Assembly (NCBI GenBank): GCA_964604145.1
Contig: CAZRXS010000010.1
Span: 1-35,270, forward strand
Length of the DNA stretch: 35,270 bases
From: Gudongella sp964604145
GTDB taxonomy: Bacteria; Bacillota; Clostridia; Tissierellales; Tissierellaceae
Reading direction: 5' to 3'
The notes below the pieces were generated by a model. That model did not search any database and was not told where the DNA came from. It saw nothing but the letters and a program-made list of their open reading frames with translations. Shown piece by piece: positions 15,521-24,123 of the stretch; position 1 is the stretch's first letter; the number at the start of each line of letters is the position of its first letter. A program made the position numbers and the translations under genes.

Positions 15521-16441
15521 TTAAATGTAATTTTTAATTATCTCAAAATATCTCTCTTTATCCCTTAGTGAAAGAAAATCATCATCCCATACTACCCAAT
15601 CAATAAGTGGTCTATGTAAACTTAGTGCTATTTCAATATCATCCAGAGCATTTTCAAACTCATTTACTATCGCATATGAACAAGCTCTATTGTAGTACAA
15701 ATCATAGGCTTCTCTATTAAATACTATACCCTCTGACAATATATCAATTGCCTTTTGGTAGTCTTTTTTATCTATATATATTGCCGATATATTTAAATAA
15801 CTATATTGGTAATCTGGCTTTAATTCTTTTGATATATTGTAGTGATCGAGCGCTTCTTTAATATCCCCCAAGCCAGCATATACTACTCCAATATTGAAAT
15901 GTGCTAAATAATAATTTGGATAGCTTTCTATGCTCTTTTTTAAAAATTCTAAAGCTAGGTCAAATTCCCCTCTTTGTTCATATATAGCCCCCAAATTATT
16001 CAAAGTATAGAAATGAAGTGGCTCAAATTTTAGTATTTTATAATATAAGGATATGGCTTCTTCTACTTTTCCTTCTTTATCAAGTAAATTAGCAAGATTA
16101 TATAAGCTTAGACTCTCCTCGCTAGCTATTTCTATAGCTTGTTTATAATATGATTTAGCATCTTCAAGCCTATCTTGGTCTTCATACAATAAGCCCAGTT
16201 GATAGTATGCATGAGTGTACTTTGCGTCTAGTTCTAAAAGTTCTTTATAAGTATTTATTGCAATGTTCCCTTTTCCAAGTTCAGTATATATAACTCCTAG
16301 GTTAAATAGTATCAAAACTTTTGTATCTATGTCTTTGCAATTTTTTAATGCCCTCTTATAAAGATCTAGAGATTTATTTAAATTTCCTTCTAAATACAGC
16401 TTTTCTGCTAATATCATATAATTATTCGCCTTGCGATTCAT
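15521..16441 (-). CDS. Tetratricopeptide repeat protein
   Basis: 306 residues made almost wholly of TPR helix pairs, about eight units of 34 residues. Examples are TYKELLELDAKYTHAYYQLG, YYKQAIEIASEESLSLYNLA, ILKFEPLHFYTLNNLGAIYE and YNISKELKPDYQYSYLNISA. There is no signal peptide or catalytic domain, so it is probably a cytosolic protein-protein scaffold. AGGAG stands six bases before the ATG. It lies immediately upstream of map. The partner cannot be identified from sequence. Confidence 0.9.
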   Translation of the reverse strand: MNRKANNYMILAEKLYLEGNLNKSLDLYKRALKNCKDIDTKVLILFNLGVIYTELGKGNIAINTYKELLELDAKYTHAYYQLGLLYEDQDRLEDAKSYYKQAIEIASEESLSLYNLANLLDKEGKVEEAISLYYKILKFEPLHFYTLNNLGAIYEQRGEFDLALEFLKKSIESYPNYYLAHFNIGVVYAGLGDIKEALDHYNISKELKPDYQYSYLNISAIYIDKKDYQKAIDILSEGIVFNREAYDLYYNRACSYAIVNEFENALDDIEIALSLHRPLIDWVVWDDDFLSLRDKERYFEIIKNYI

Positions 16442-16474
16442 TTTAACTCCTATCTAATTCTATCATGTTTTCAG

Positions 16475-16500
16475 AAAAAAGTAGAGGCTAAGCTCTACTT
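16475..16500 (-). terminator. Terminator after the nitroreductase gene
   Basis: Minus-strand AAGTAGAG (16500-16493), a six-base loop, CTCTACTT (16486-16479) and a run of six U. The stem begins in the stop codon region of the gene. Confidence 0.88.
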
Positions 16501-17309
16501 TAAAATTTGTAACACCCAATATACATATAATCTCTTCCATTTATTAGCTCAGGTTTTATTTCCACTTCCCATTTATTGTTAAGGCCCTGCCTCTTTGCTA
16601 ATTCTTCAAAATAATACATAGATATACCCGCATCTGCATAGTGGAACTCTCCATCAACATTTTCTAAAAATAACTCAATGTAATTATTATGGACTACATA
16701 TCTCCAGGGCTGCATATTCCTTGTTGATGGAGCAAATCTTATATAAAACAAAAGATCGCCCAATCCTCTTTCTTCTAGGGTGCTCATACTAACAATATTA
16801 TTCATCCTATCTAGAAATACTATTTCCTCCACGCCTTTTCTTTCACTAAATGTTTCTTGTGAAAATGGATTTTTAGGTTTTGGATATCCTATAGCAAGTA
16901 AGTACTCAATATTTCCAGAGCCTTCTCCAAATATTGCTCTTTTTCTTTCGTCTTCAATATTCTTTAAAGTAATCCAACAAGTGCCTAATCCAAAATTATT
17001 CATATCAGAAATTAGCTTTTCCATATAATATCCACTTTCTACTAAAGCTTTTGGACTATGGTTTTTAATATCTATAGAAATATAATGTGGACTTTCTATC
17101 ATTACACCAGCATACCCACCAATTCCCCTAAGACTATCTGATATATGCTTTCCATATTCATAAAGACCTACTGTCATTTCATATTCTTTAATTTCTTTAT
17201 TTAATTCTTTTAATAATTTCTTTATTCCGTTTAAATCATCTTCTTTGATATTTTGTTTTTTAAACTCCCTTGTTGATTTTCTAATCTTTAAAAAATCTGC
17301 CATGTTCAT
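16500..17309 (-). CDS. Nitroreductase family protein (TM1586-like, putative FMN enzyme)
   Basis: 269 residues resembling the two-lobed nitroreductase group. The first half begins MNMADFLKIRKSTREFK and includes GGYAGVMIESPHYISI and LISDMNNFGLGTCWITLKN. The second half holds IRFAPSTRNMQPWRYVVHNN and HYADAGISMYYFEELAKRQG. The repeated layout fits a fold in which one chain supplies two half-sites, binding FMN. The ATG at 17309 is used because GGGAGG is nine bases upstream; the frame extends to 17351 without a ribosome site. It follows the PAP2 gene by 48 bases. The substrate is unknown. Confidence 0.87.
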   Translation of the reverse strand: MNMADFLKIRKSTREFKKQNIKEDDLNGIKKLLKELNKEIKEYEMTVGLYEYGKHISDSLRGIGGYAGVMIESPHYISIDIKNHSPKALVESGYYMEKLISDMNNFGLGTCWITLKNIEDERKRAIFGEGSGNIEYLLAIGYPKPKNPFSQETFSERKGVEEIVFLDRMNNIVSMSTLEERGLGDLLFYIRFAPSTRNMQPWRYVVHNNYIELFLENVDGEFHYADAGISMYYFEELAKRQGLNNKWEVEIKPELINGRDYMYIGCYKF

Positions 17310-17357
17310 TTCTAAATTCCTCCCTATTAGTTGATTAATTATAAATTTCAAGCCTCA

Positions 17358-17918
17358 TTACAAATTTAATCTTATAGCTAGACCTACCTTATCGACAAAT
17401 TGTAAAAAATATATATGGACAGTTAGGCTTGCAAATATCCCTAGCACAATCCCTGCAACTACATCTGTAGGATAGTGGACCCCAAGATAAATCCTGCTCA
17501 TCCCAATAAGCAAAGCTAAGAATAAAACAAGTATTGCAAGTTTAGGTAAATTTACTGCTAGGGTAGTTGCCAAGGAAAAACTCGCAGTGGTATGGCCTGA
17601 AGGAAATGAATAGTCCCTTAATTCTATTCCAAATGTATGAAGATGTTCTAGTATTTTATAGGGTCTTTCTCTGCTTAACAATCTTTTTAAGGATTGAACA
17701 AATATTTGACCAAAAAAAAGGGCAAGCATAGCTTCAAGTCCTATTATTTTAATTTCTTTATTACCAAATATAAGTAATCCCATTGCAAAAATAGATGTGA
17801 ATATAGCCCCACCTAAATCAGTAACTCTAAACATTATTCTATCCAAATACTTATTTTTAATTTTAGAATTTATTAAATTGATAAAAAAGTCATCGAACTT
17901 TTTTAAATAATTTTTCAA
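17358..17918 (-). CDS. PAP2-family membrane phosphatase
   Basis: Membrane phosphatase of about 186 residues with five or six hydrophobic segments. All three PAP2 motifs are present: KRLLSRERP, SFPSGHTTASFSL and SRIYLGVHYPTDV, which include the catalytic histidines. Candidate roles are undecaprenyl-pyrophosphate or phosphatidic/phosphatidylglycerol-phosphate dephosphorylation. The open frame begins with GTG at 17927, but the only ribosome-site-like sequence (CGGAG) abuts that GTG; it is eight bases before a TTG at 17918, which I prefer. The start is therefore uncertain by three codons. It is divergent from the UvrD-like helicase gene. Confidence 0.9.
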   Translation of the reverse strand: MKNYLKKFDDFFINLINSKIKNKYLDRIMFRVTDLGGAIFTSIFAMGLLIFGNKEIKIIGLEAMLALFFGQIFVQSLKRLLSRERPYKILEHLHTFGIELRDYSFPSGHTTASFSLATTLAVNLPKLAILVLFLALLIGMSRIYLGVHYPTDVVAGIVLGIFASLTVHIYFLQFVDKVGLAIRLNL

Positions 17919-18049
17919 GGTCTTCACTCCGATCTGTATAAAACAATTATATTACATTACTACCCGATAATACAGACAATATTAACATATCGGTGTATAA
18001 AGGTCTATATTTATGATAAAATCTATATATTATCCTTTGGAGGCCTAAA

Positions 18050-19912
18050 ATGGAATTAAGCGAAATTCAAAAAAAAGCCATAAACCACAAAGATGGTCCA
18101 GCTTTAGTCTTAGCTGTACCGGGTGCTGGTAAAACAACTATTATTATATATAGGACCCACAAATTGATTTTTGATGAAAGTATTAAACCCGAAAGAATAC
18201 TTTCAATTACCTTTAGCAAAGCATCTGCTATGGATATGAAGAACCGTTATCTCCAGTTTTTTTGTGGTCAAGGGAGACTCCCTTTATTTACTACTATACA
18301 TAGCTTTTGCTATAAAATAATCAGAGATTATATGAGTAAACAAAATATCCAATATACAATAATAGAAAATGAAAAAGAAAATTTAAATAAATTCAATATA
18401 GTGAAAAATTTATATTTTAAGATTAATAATAGTCAAATAACTGAAGAAAAGTTAGATTCTTTTATTTCTTATGTAGGTTTTATTAAAAATACAATGATTT
18501 CACCTATTGATTTTATAAATAATAAGAAAGTTGATTTTGACGGATTTTATGAGCTTTTCATTGCATATGAAAAACATAAAAAAGACAATCGCTTACTTGA
18601 CTTTGACGATATGCTGGGCCTAAGCTTTGAGCTTCTTAAAACCCACCCCAAAGCTCTTAAATATTATAGGAATTCTTTTGATTATATCCAACTTGATGAA
18701 GGACAAGATACATCTAAACTTCAATATGAGATTATTAAGCTCTTGTCATATCCTCATAGCAATATATTTGTAGTTGCCGATGACGACCAATCTATATACG
18801 GTTTTAGGGGGGCTTCTCCTGATGAGCTTTTAAATTTTAAAAAAGATTACCCTAATGGCGAAATATTTTTTATGCAAGATAATTTTAGATCTTCTAAAAA
18901 TATTGTGTCCATGTCAAATAACTTTATCCATCAAAACAAAAATAGATATGCTAAAAAAATCACTACTAACAACCCGTATATAGGTCCTATTGAGGTTGTC
19001 AAGTTTAAGTCTATACTAGACCAGTATTCTTTTATATTAAATGATTTGAAAGATAAAGATAATAGTAGTGCTATTTTATATAGAAATAATATATCTGCCC
19101 TGGGTTTGCTAAATATTTTTGAAAAAAACAATATTTCTTTTTACATAAGAGATGTAAGGTTGAAGTTTTTTAATCATTGGATTGTTAAAGATATTTTGTC
19201 CTTTATGGAGTTTTCTCTAGAACGGAATGACATCAGCCTTTATGAAAGTAGCTACTATAAAACTAAGGGCTATATCTCTAAAAAAATGATTCATTGGCTA
19301 AAAAGTAAAAATGTAAAAGGTTCCTTGTTTTCTCAACTTCTTAAGTATCCAGGACTGCCTGAATATTATAAAAAAGGAATACGAGAGCTAGAGCTTGACT
19401 TTAAAAGGCTTTCTAAGCTTTCGCCATACCTTTCTATTGAGTATATTATGAAAAACCTAGACTATGGTAACTACCTTAGAGAAAATTCTATGAAATTTGG
19501 TTCAACCTATCAAAGCTTGATTGAAATGATTTTTTATTTAAAACTTATTGCAAAAGAAACTACTGATTTGATAAGCTTTAAAGAAAGGCTTGAATTACTA
19601 AATAAAGAGCTCTTTCTTTCTACAAAAAATACTAGTGCTATAACTCTTTCTACTATCCATTCTGCTAAGGGTCTTGAATTTGATAATGTGTACATAATTG
19701 ATCTTATAGATGGAAGTTTTCCATCGGCAAATAGTATAGAAGAATTAGAGAATCATAAACCTGCATTATATGAAGAAGAAAGAAGATTGTTTTATGTGGC
19801 TATGACTAGGGCAAAAGAAAGTCTCCATCTCTTAAGCTATGCTAGCATTGAAGATAAAACTACTGAAGCTTCTAGGTTTTTAAAAGAGTTGCAACTAAAT
19901 TCAAATAAATAG
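18050..19912 (+). CDS. UvrD/Rep-like superfamily I DNA helicase
   Basis: 620-residue ATP-dependent 3'-5' DNA helicase. Motif I is AVPGAGKTT with the lysine near residue 28, Ia is ITFSKASAMDMKNR, II is LDEGQDTS, III is ADDDQSIYGFRG, V is LSTIHSAKGLEFDNVYI and VI is LFYVAMTRAKES. It is shorter than typical PcrA/UvrD (about 720-750 residues), mainly in the 1B/2B accessory regions and the C-terminus. Motif II reads DEGQD where DEAQD is usual. GGAGG stands seven bases before the ATG. It may be a second, accessory helicase beside a housekeeping PcrA encoded elsewhere (inference). The stop codon lies in a hairpin shared with the convergent HAD gene. Confidence 0.93.
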   Translation: MELSEIQKKAINHKDGPALVLAVPGAGKTTIIIYRTHKLIFDESIKPERILSITFSKASAMDMKNRYLQFFCGQGRLPLFTTIHSFCYKIIRDYMSKQNIQYTIIENEKENLNKFNIVKNLYFKINNSQITEEKLDSFISYVGFIKNTMISPIDFINNKKVDFDGFYELFIAYEKHKKDNRLLDFDDMLGLSFELLKTHPKALKYYRNSFDYIQLDEGQDTSKLQYEIIKLLSYPHSNIFVVADDDQSIYGFRGASPDELLNFKKDYPNGEIFFMQDNFRSSKNIVSMSNNFIHQNKNRYAKKITTNNPYIGPIEVVKFKSILDQYSFILNDLKDKDNSSAILYRNNISALGLLNIFEKNNISFYIRDVRLKFFNHWIVKDILSFMEFSLERNDISLYESSYYKTKGYISKKMIHWLKSKNVKGSLFSQLLKYPGLPEYYKKGIRELELDFKRLSKLSPYLSIEYIMKNLDYGNYLRENSMKFGSTYQSLIEMIFYLKLIAKETTDLISFKERLELLNKELFLSTKNTSAITLSTIHSAKGLEFDNVYIIDLIDGSFPSANSIEELENHKPALYEEERRLFYVAMTRAKESLHLLSYASIEDKTTEASRFLKELQLNSNK

Positions 19913-19936
19913 ACCAGAATTTAATCCTCTGGTCTA
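19910..19936. terminator. Shared convergent hairpin between helicase and HAD genes
   Basis: TAGACCAGA (19910-19918) and TCTGGTCTA (19928-19936) form a perfect nine-pair stem with a nine-base loop. The TAG stop codons of the two converging genes are its two outer ends. On the minus strand it is followed by TTTATTTG; the plus-strand side lacks a U-run, so termination is likelier for the HAD gene. Confidence 0.65.
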
Positions 19937-20701
19937 TAGTAATACTACTGATGCATCAACCTTATATATAACATTTTTTCTTTCCACTATTATATCTACT
20001 CTCTTTGAAAGATACTCGTCATTTTTGATCTCAATTACTAATTCTCTATTTGGATTTATTGCCACTGGATTCCCCATTCTCCTTAACATAGATAAGTCTC
20101 CTATTGTATCTCCGTATGCATAACTTTTAACTAGATCTATATCATATTTTGAAATAATTTCATTTAATTCCTTTTTTTTGCTATCTGAATCCCACATCTT
20201 TATTATTTCACCAGTGTAATTATTTTGGGAATCAACCTTGTATACAGTTCCTCTAAATTCTGTAACTCCATATTTTTCAGCCATCTTTGAAACTAAAAAA
20301 TCTGGACTTCCAGAGATAAAAAAAACTTTATGTCCCATTGATTTATGCCATTCTATCTGATCTCTTGAATACTTATATACCATATCCCAGTTAGAGTCAA
20401 TAACATGCTTTGCTACAAACTCTACATACTCTTTGTTGATACCTTTTAGTTCTTCTAGGTATACACCAGCTAAAAGCTCTAAGTATTGTTCAAATTCCCC
20501 ATATCTTTTTTCCCACTCGTCAAAAGCTTTTTTTACTTTTGTATACCAAATCTCTGGACTAAATATCTCAAAGGCAATCATTTTCTTAAAATGCTCAATC
20601 ATTAGAGAATTTCTAAATATTGTGCCATCAATATCAAAAAACGCAGCAATATCCCTCACTCTATCCCTCTTTTCTTCTTCTAGTCTTTTAAGTAAAACCA
20701 T
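19934..20701 (-). CDS. HAD-superfamily phosphatase, subfamily IB
   Basis: 255 residues. Motif I is AFFDIDGTIFRNSL, motif II is VFFISGSPDFLVSKMA, and the metal-binding motif is YGDTIGDLSMLRRMGNPVAINP, as in the SerB-related HAD-IB group. A helical C1 cap lies between motifs I and II. The natural substrate is open (phosphoserine-like or lipid-linked phosphates occur in the group). The ATG at 20701 lacks a clear ribosome site; an in-frame GTG at 20659 is preceded by AGAGGGA and would begin just before the conserved AAFFDIDGT, so the true start may be there. It lies 63 bases after degV. Confidence 0.9.
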   Translation of the reverse strand: MVLLKRLEEEKRDRVRDIAAFFDIDGTIFRNSLMIEHFKKMIAFEIFSPEIWYTKVKKAFDEWEKRYGEFEQYLELLAGVYLEELKGINKEYVEFVAKHVIDSNWDMVYKYSRDQIEWHKSMGHKVFFISGSPDFLVSKMAEKYGVTEFRGTVYKVDSQNNYTGEIIKMWDSDSKKKELNEIISKYDIDLVKSYAYGDTIGDLSMLRRMGNPVAINPNRELVIEIKNDEYLSKRVDIIVERKNVIYKVDASVVLL

Positions 20702-20764
20702 TAATTTGCAAAGTATTTTATCTAGAAAATGTAGATTCTTTTGTCCTTTAATTGAGTTTTAACT

Positions 20765-21619
20765 CTATTTTATATAAAATAAGGCTAATACTCCAGGGCC
20801 AGCATGAGCTCCAATGACAGCTCCCACATCACTAATTAAAAAATCTTTTACTTGTAAATTTTCTTTTATTGTTTCTTTTAATTTTTCGGCACTTTCTATA
20901 TCATCTCCGTGAAAGATAAATATTGTCTTATCTTTAAAGTCCTTGTTAATTGCCCTTTGTTCCATAAGCTCTACCATTGTTTTATAGACTTTATTTCGAC
21001 CTCTTACTTTCTCAAGAAGTTCTAATTTGCCATCTACTACCTCTAAAATAGGTTTAATGTTTAGCATACCACCTAGGACAGCATTTGTTTTTGAAACTCT
21101 GCCACCCCTATAAAGATATTCAATATCATCAACTGTAAAAATATGATCAATGTTCTTTATATTAAAGTCTATAATTTCTAATATTTCTTCTTTTGTTTTC
21201 CCATTTTTAAGGGCCTTTGCTGCCTCATATACAATAAACCCATATCCACCAGAAGCGGCTTTTGTATCAATAACCATAATATCTACACCCGGCTTATCTC
21301 CTTCGACTATTGTCTTTGCTAAAACAGCTGATTGAAAGGTTGATGAAAGCTCAGATGAAAATCCTATGTAAATTACACTAGATCCATCTTTTGTCAATTC
21401 TTCAAATTTATCCTGAAAATTTACCGGAGTTACTTGTGCGGTTTTATAAACTACCCCATCTCTCATATTATCGTAAACTTCTTTTGGACTTATATCTATT
21501 CTATCTCTATATGATTTTTCTCCCCTTATTACCATAATAGGTAAAACATCTACCCCCAGTTGGGATACAATATCCTCTGGTAAATCACATGCGCTATCGC
21601 ATAATATTTTTAAACTCAT
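20765..21619 (-). CDS. DegV family fatty-acid-binding protein
   Basis: 284 residues. The start MSLKILCDSACDLPEDIVSQ, the segment VYKTAQVTPVNFQDKFEEL, the serine-containing IGFSSELSSTFQSA, and YLYRGGRVSKTNAVLGGMLN are typical of DegV/FakB-like proteins, which bind a single fatty acid and can present it to the FakA kinase. AGGAGG lies upstream of the ATG, and a good promoter is about 100 bases upstream. FakA is not in the window. A second DegV paralogue is encoded at 33365-34198. Confidence 0.93.
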   Translation of the reverse strand: MSLKILCDSACDLPEDIVSQLGVDVLPIMVIRGEKSYRDRIDISPKEVYDNMRDGVVYKTAQVTPVNFQDKFEELTKDGSSVIYIGFSSELSSTFQSAVLAKTIVEGDKPGVDIMVIDTKAASGGYGFIVYEAAKALKNGKTKEEILEIIDFNIKNIDHIFTVDDIEYLYRGGRVSKTNAVLGGMLNIKPILEVVDGKLELLEKVRGRNKVYKTMVELMEQRAINKDFKDKTIFIFHGDDIESAEKLKETIKENLQVKDFLISDVGAVIGAHAGPGVLALFYIK

Positions 21620-21716
21620 TTGTCTTGTCCTCCTAATATTTATCTTATATTTCCTTTATTCCCCATTTACATTCATTTTATAGCCTAAAGCTTATAATAG
21701 CTACTATTTTTTTAAT

Positions 21717-21745
21717 ATTATGCAGAATCTAGAATATATGTTCAA
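21717..21745 (-). promoter_or_regulatory. Promoter for degV (first copy)
   Basis: TTGAAC (21745-21740), a 17-base spacer and CATAAT (21722-21717) on the minus strand, leaving a leader of about 90 bases before the ATG. The rest of the 186-base intergenic stretch is AT-rich with only the hairpin at 21786-21825. Confidence 0.55.
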
Positions 21746-21785
21746 TAACAATGGTGAGATAAAAAAGTAAATCTTTGAAAATATA

Positions 21786-21825
21786 TACACAAAACCTTTA
21801 GGTTTTTAGCTAAAGGTTTTGTGTA
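21786..21825 (-). terminator. 16-bp hairpin at the end of the aminotransferase gene
   Basis: TACACAAAACCTTTAG (21786-21801) and its exact complement (21810-21825) flank an eight-base loop. The stem includes the last codons and the stop of the aminotransferase. The minus-strand tail TATATATTTT is a poor U-run, so it is a terminator or a 3'-end stabilising hairpin. Confidence 0.7.
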
Positions 21826-22627
21826 TTAATCGGTCGTAACCATCTATTAAGTCTAATATAATCTTATTTTTCATAGTCGGGATTTCTAAATCTCCAATTG
21901 TTGAAACTGGAAGAACTCCTGTGCTTGTACCAGATATAAATAAACCATCTATATTTTTCAAGTCATCTTTGTGCAATTTTTGCTCAACTACACCATATCC
22001 TAATTTTTCTGAAAGTGAAAAGATATGTTTTCTTGTAATCCCTAAAAGTACTAAATCAGATGGCGCAGTATAGAGTTGTCCATTTAATACATAAAACACA
22101 TTTGACCTGCTACCTTCTAGAATAAAACCTTCTGAATTTACTAATAGAGCTTCAAATGCATTGTTTGAATCTATTGCTTCTTTTACTCTATCTTTAAAAT
22201 CAGAGTGCTGAATCTTTGCATTTGGATTATCTCTTGTATGTTCAAGAACTATTGTCTTTACCCCTTCTTTATAATAGCTTTTCGGGGGATAAAAGCTCTT
22301 TATTGCATATACAAGAAATAATTTTTGGTCCTTATCATCTTCTACTGCAAGTAATTTTATATTATTACTCTCTATACTATTTAAAACTATACATTTCCCT
22401 ACATATGATTTAATAGTTTCCTTTAAAAATCCAATATCATATCCAATTAAATCAGCTGATCTAAACATTCTTTCAAGGTGGTCATCTAAAAATAGTGCTG
22501 TCTTATCTACCACGCGAACGACTTCGTAAATTGGCGCTTTACTTATCCTTTTAAAAACACTTGCATCCTGAGTATCAAATACTTTTCCATTGACAATATA
22601 CTTTTCCATAATAGCTTCTTTTTTCAT
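21806..22627 (-). CDS. Class IV PLP-dependent aminotransferase
   Basis: 273 residues of the IlvE/D-amino-acid aminotransferase/PabC fold. Visible are the N-terminal YIVNGKVF and LFLDDHLERMFRSADLIGYD, the probable PLP lysine in IQHSDFKDRVKEA, ALLVNSEGFILEGSRSNVF, LYTAPSDLVLLGITRKHIF and LFISGTSTGVLPVSTIGD. The gene could encode branched-chain or D-amino-acid aminotransferase or aminodeoxychorismate lyase; the TSTGVLPV end is common to clostridial 'aminotransferase class IV' proteins and does not decide it. No pabA/pabB or ilv genes are near. GAGAGGAG lies before the ATG, 14 bases after the cardiolipin synthase stop. Confidence 0.88.
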   Translation of the reverse strand: MKKEAIMEKYIVNGKVFDTQDASVFKRISKAPIYEVVRVVDKTALFLDDHLERMFRSADLIGYDIGFLKETIKSYVGKCIVLNSIESNNIKLLAVEDDKDQKLFLVYAIKSFYPPKSYYKEGVKTIVLEHTRDNPNAKIQHSDFKDRVKEAIDSNNAFEALLVNSEGFILEGSRSNVFYVLNGQLYTAPSDLVLLGITRKHIFSLSEKLGYGVVEQKLHKDDLKNIDGLFISGTSTGVLPVSTIGDLEIPTMKNKIILDLIDGYDRLIHKTFS

Positions 22628-22641
22628 TTAGAGCTCCTCTC

Positions 22642-24099
22642 TTACAGTATAGGTGATAAAAGTCTAGATACAGACTCTTTTATTTTAACGATATTAGACC
22701 TTTTTGAATAGCCTTCTAAAGTTATTTCGGTACAATTTGAGAGATCATTATAAAACCTATCTCCCAACTGTTTATTTATCTCTCTGTCATATAAAAATGC
22801 GTTAATCTCAAAATTAAGTTTAAAACTCCTGATATCAAGATTAGCAGTCCCAACAGTTGAAACCAGGTCATCCATTATTAGGACTTTAGAATGTACAAAT
22901 CCTCTTTCATATATATAAAATTTAACTCCAGCTTCCAATAAATCTCCCATATAGCTTAAACCAGCCCAATAAATAAATGGGTGATCTGGCTTGTTTGGAA
23001 GCATAACTCTAACATCCACTCCAGAAAGTGCTGAAATTTTAAGAGCCTCGTAAATACTATCATCTGGTATAAAATAAGGTGTCTCTATGTAAATTTTACG
23101 TTCTGCACTAGATATCATTTTCAAATACCCATCTTTTATACTAGGCCATTTTGAATCTGGCCCACTGCTTACTATTTGAACGCCTACACCATCTTGATTG
23201 CTACTATCTGCAATATAACTCTGACAACCCTTTATTTCTTCTCCAGAGGCAAATCTCCAATCAAGAAAAAATTGCCATTGTATACCACTAATCGCTGATC
23301 CTTCTATTTTTATATGTGTATCTCTCCAGTATCCAAATTTTTTAGATAAGCCTAAATACTCATCTCCAACATTAAAACCACCCAAATAAGCTTCCTTACC
23401 ATCTATTACACATATTTTTCTATGGTTTCTATAATTAATTCTTACACTTACTATTGGTAGAAAGGGCGGATAGAAAAATAAAATTTCTCCACCAGCCTCA
23501 GTTAATATGCTTGTTAGACTTTTTCGAAGAAATCTACCTCCCATTCCATCTACTAATAATTTCACTTCCAAACCTTCCCTTGCCTTCTCTGCAAGGGCTT
23601 CTATAAGCTTTCTTCCAATATGGTCACCTTTGAAGATATAGTACTCCATATGGATATAAGTTTTTGCATTTTTTATACTGGCTAAAAGCGCCCTAAACTT
23701 ATCTTCTCCACTAAAAAATAATTCAATATGGTTATCATTTGAGTATATTGCCTTGCTACCCATCAGGTTTAATTTTATGATTTCATCAAATTTCTTATAA
23801 TCTGGATTATTCTTTAGGAATTCTTTTGTGCTCAGATTTTCTTCTTGATCTGCTACAATAATCTCAAAATAATTATCCTCTTCTTCTTTTGTCTTAAACT
23901 TCTTTTTCTTTCGCATATCCTGTCCTAAGAATAGATACAAAACAAAGCCTACAATTGGTAGAAAAAGAAGAACCATAAGCCATAACCATGTTGATGTAGG
24001 GTTTTTTCTTTCAAAAAAAACAAGTAGCAAGGCTAGAAGTATATTTATCCATATTAAGTTGCTAAATATTATCATATAGGATGATAAAAAGTTTTCCAT
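22642..24099 (-). CDS. cls: Cardiolipin synthase
   Basis: 485-residue membrane phospholipase-D-type enzyme that condenses two phosphatidylglycerols to cardiolipin and glycerol. Two N-terminal membrane segments (about 8-30 and 36-58, the latter in TSTWLWLMVLLFLPIVGFVL) precede two catalytic HKD motifs: NHRKICVIDGKEAYLGGFN near residue 225 and VHSKVLIMDDLVSTVGTANL near residue 400. Standard length. AAGGAG stands eight bases before the ATG. It lies 24 bases after typA, in a probable typA-cls-aminotransferase transcript. Confidence 0.95.
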   Translation of the reverse strand: MENFLSSYMIIFSNLIWINILLALLLVFFERKNPTSTWLWLMVLLFLPIVGFVLYLFLGQDMRKKKKFKTKEEEDNYFEIIVADQEENLSTKEFLKNNPDYKKFDEIIKLNLMGSKAIYSNDNHIELFFSGEDKFRALLASIKNAKTYIHMEYYIFKGDHIGRKLIEALAEKAREGLEVKLLVDGMGGRFLRKSLTSILTEAGGEILFFYPPFLPIVSVRINYRNHRKICVIDGKEAYLGGFNVGDEYLGLSKKFGYWRDTHIKIEGSAISGIQWQFFLDWRFASGEEIKGCQSYIADSSNQDGVGVQIVSSGPDSKWPSIKDGYLKMISSAERKIYIETPYFIPDDSIYEALKISALSGVDVRVMLPNKPDHPFIYWAGLSYMGDLLEAGVKFYIYERGFVHSKVLIMDDLVSTVGTANLDIRSFKLNFEINAFLYDREINKQLGDRFYNDLSNCTEITLEGYSKRSNIVKIKESVSRLLSPIL

Positions 24100-24123
24100 T
24101 TAAAATGCTCCTTAAGCTATGTG

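Noticed and set aside
17928..18049. Promoters in the divergent PAP2/helicase region
   Set aside because: TATAAT for the PAP2 side (17951-17946) and TATAAA for the helicase side are present, but no -35 box at proper spacing is convincing, so no promoter was called.
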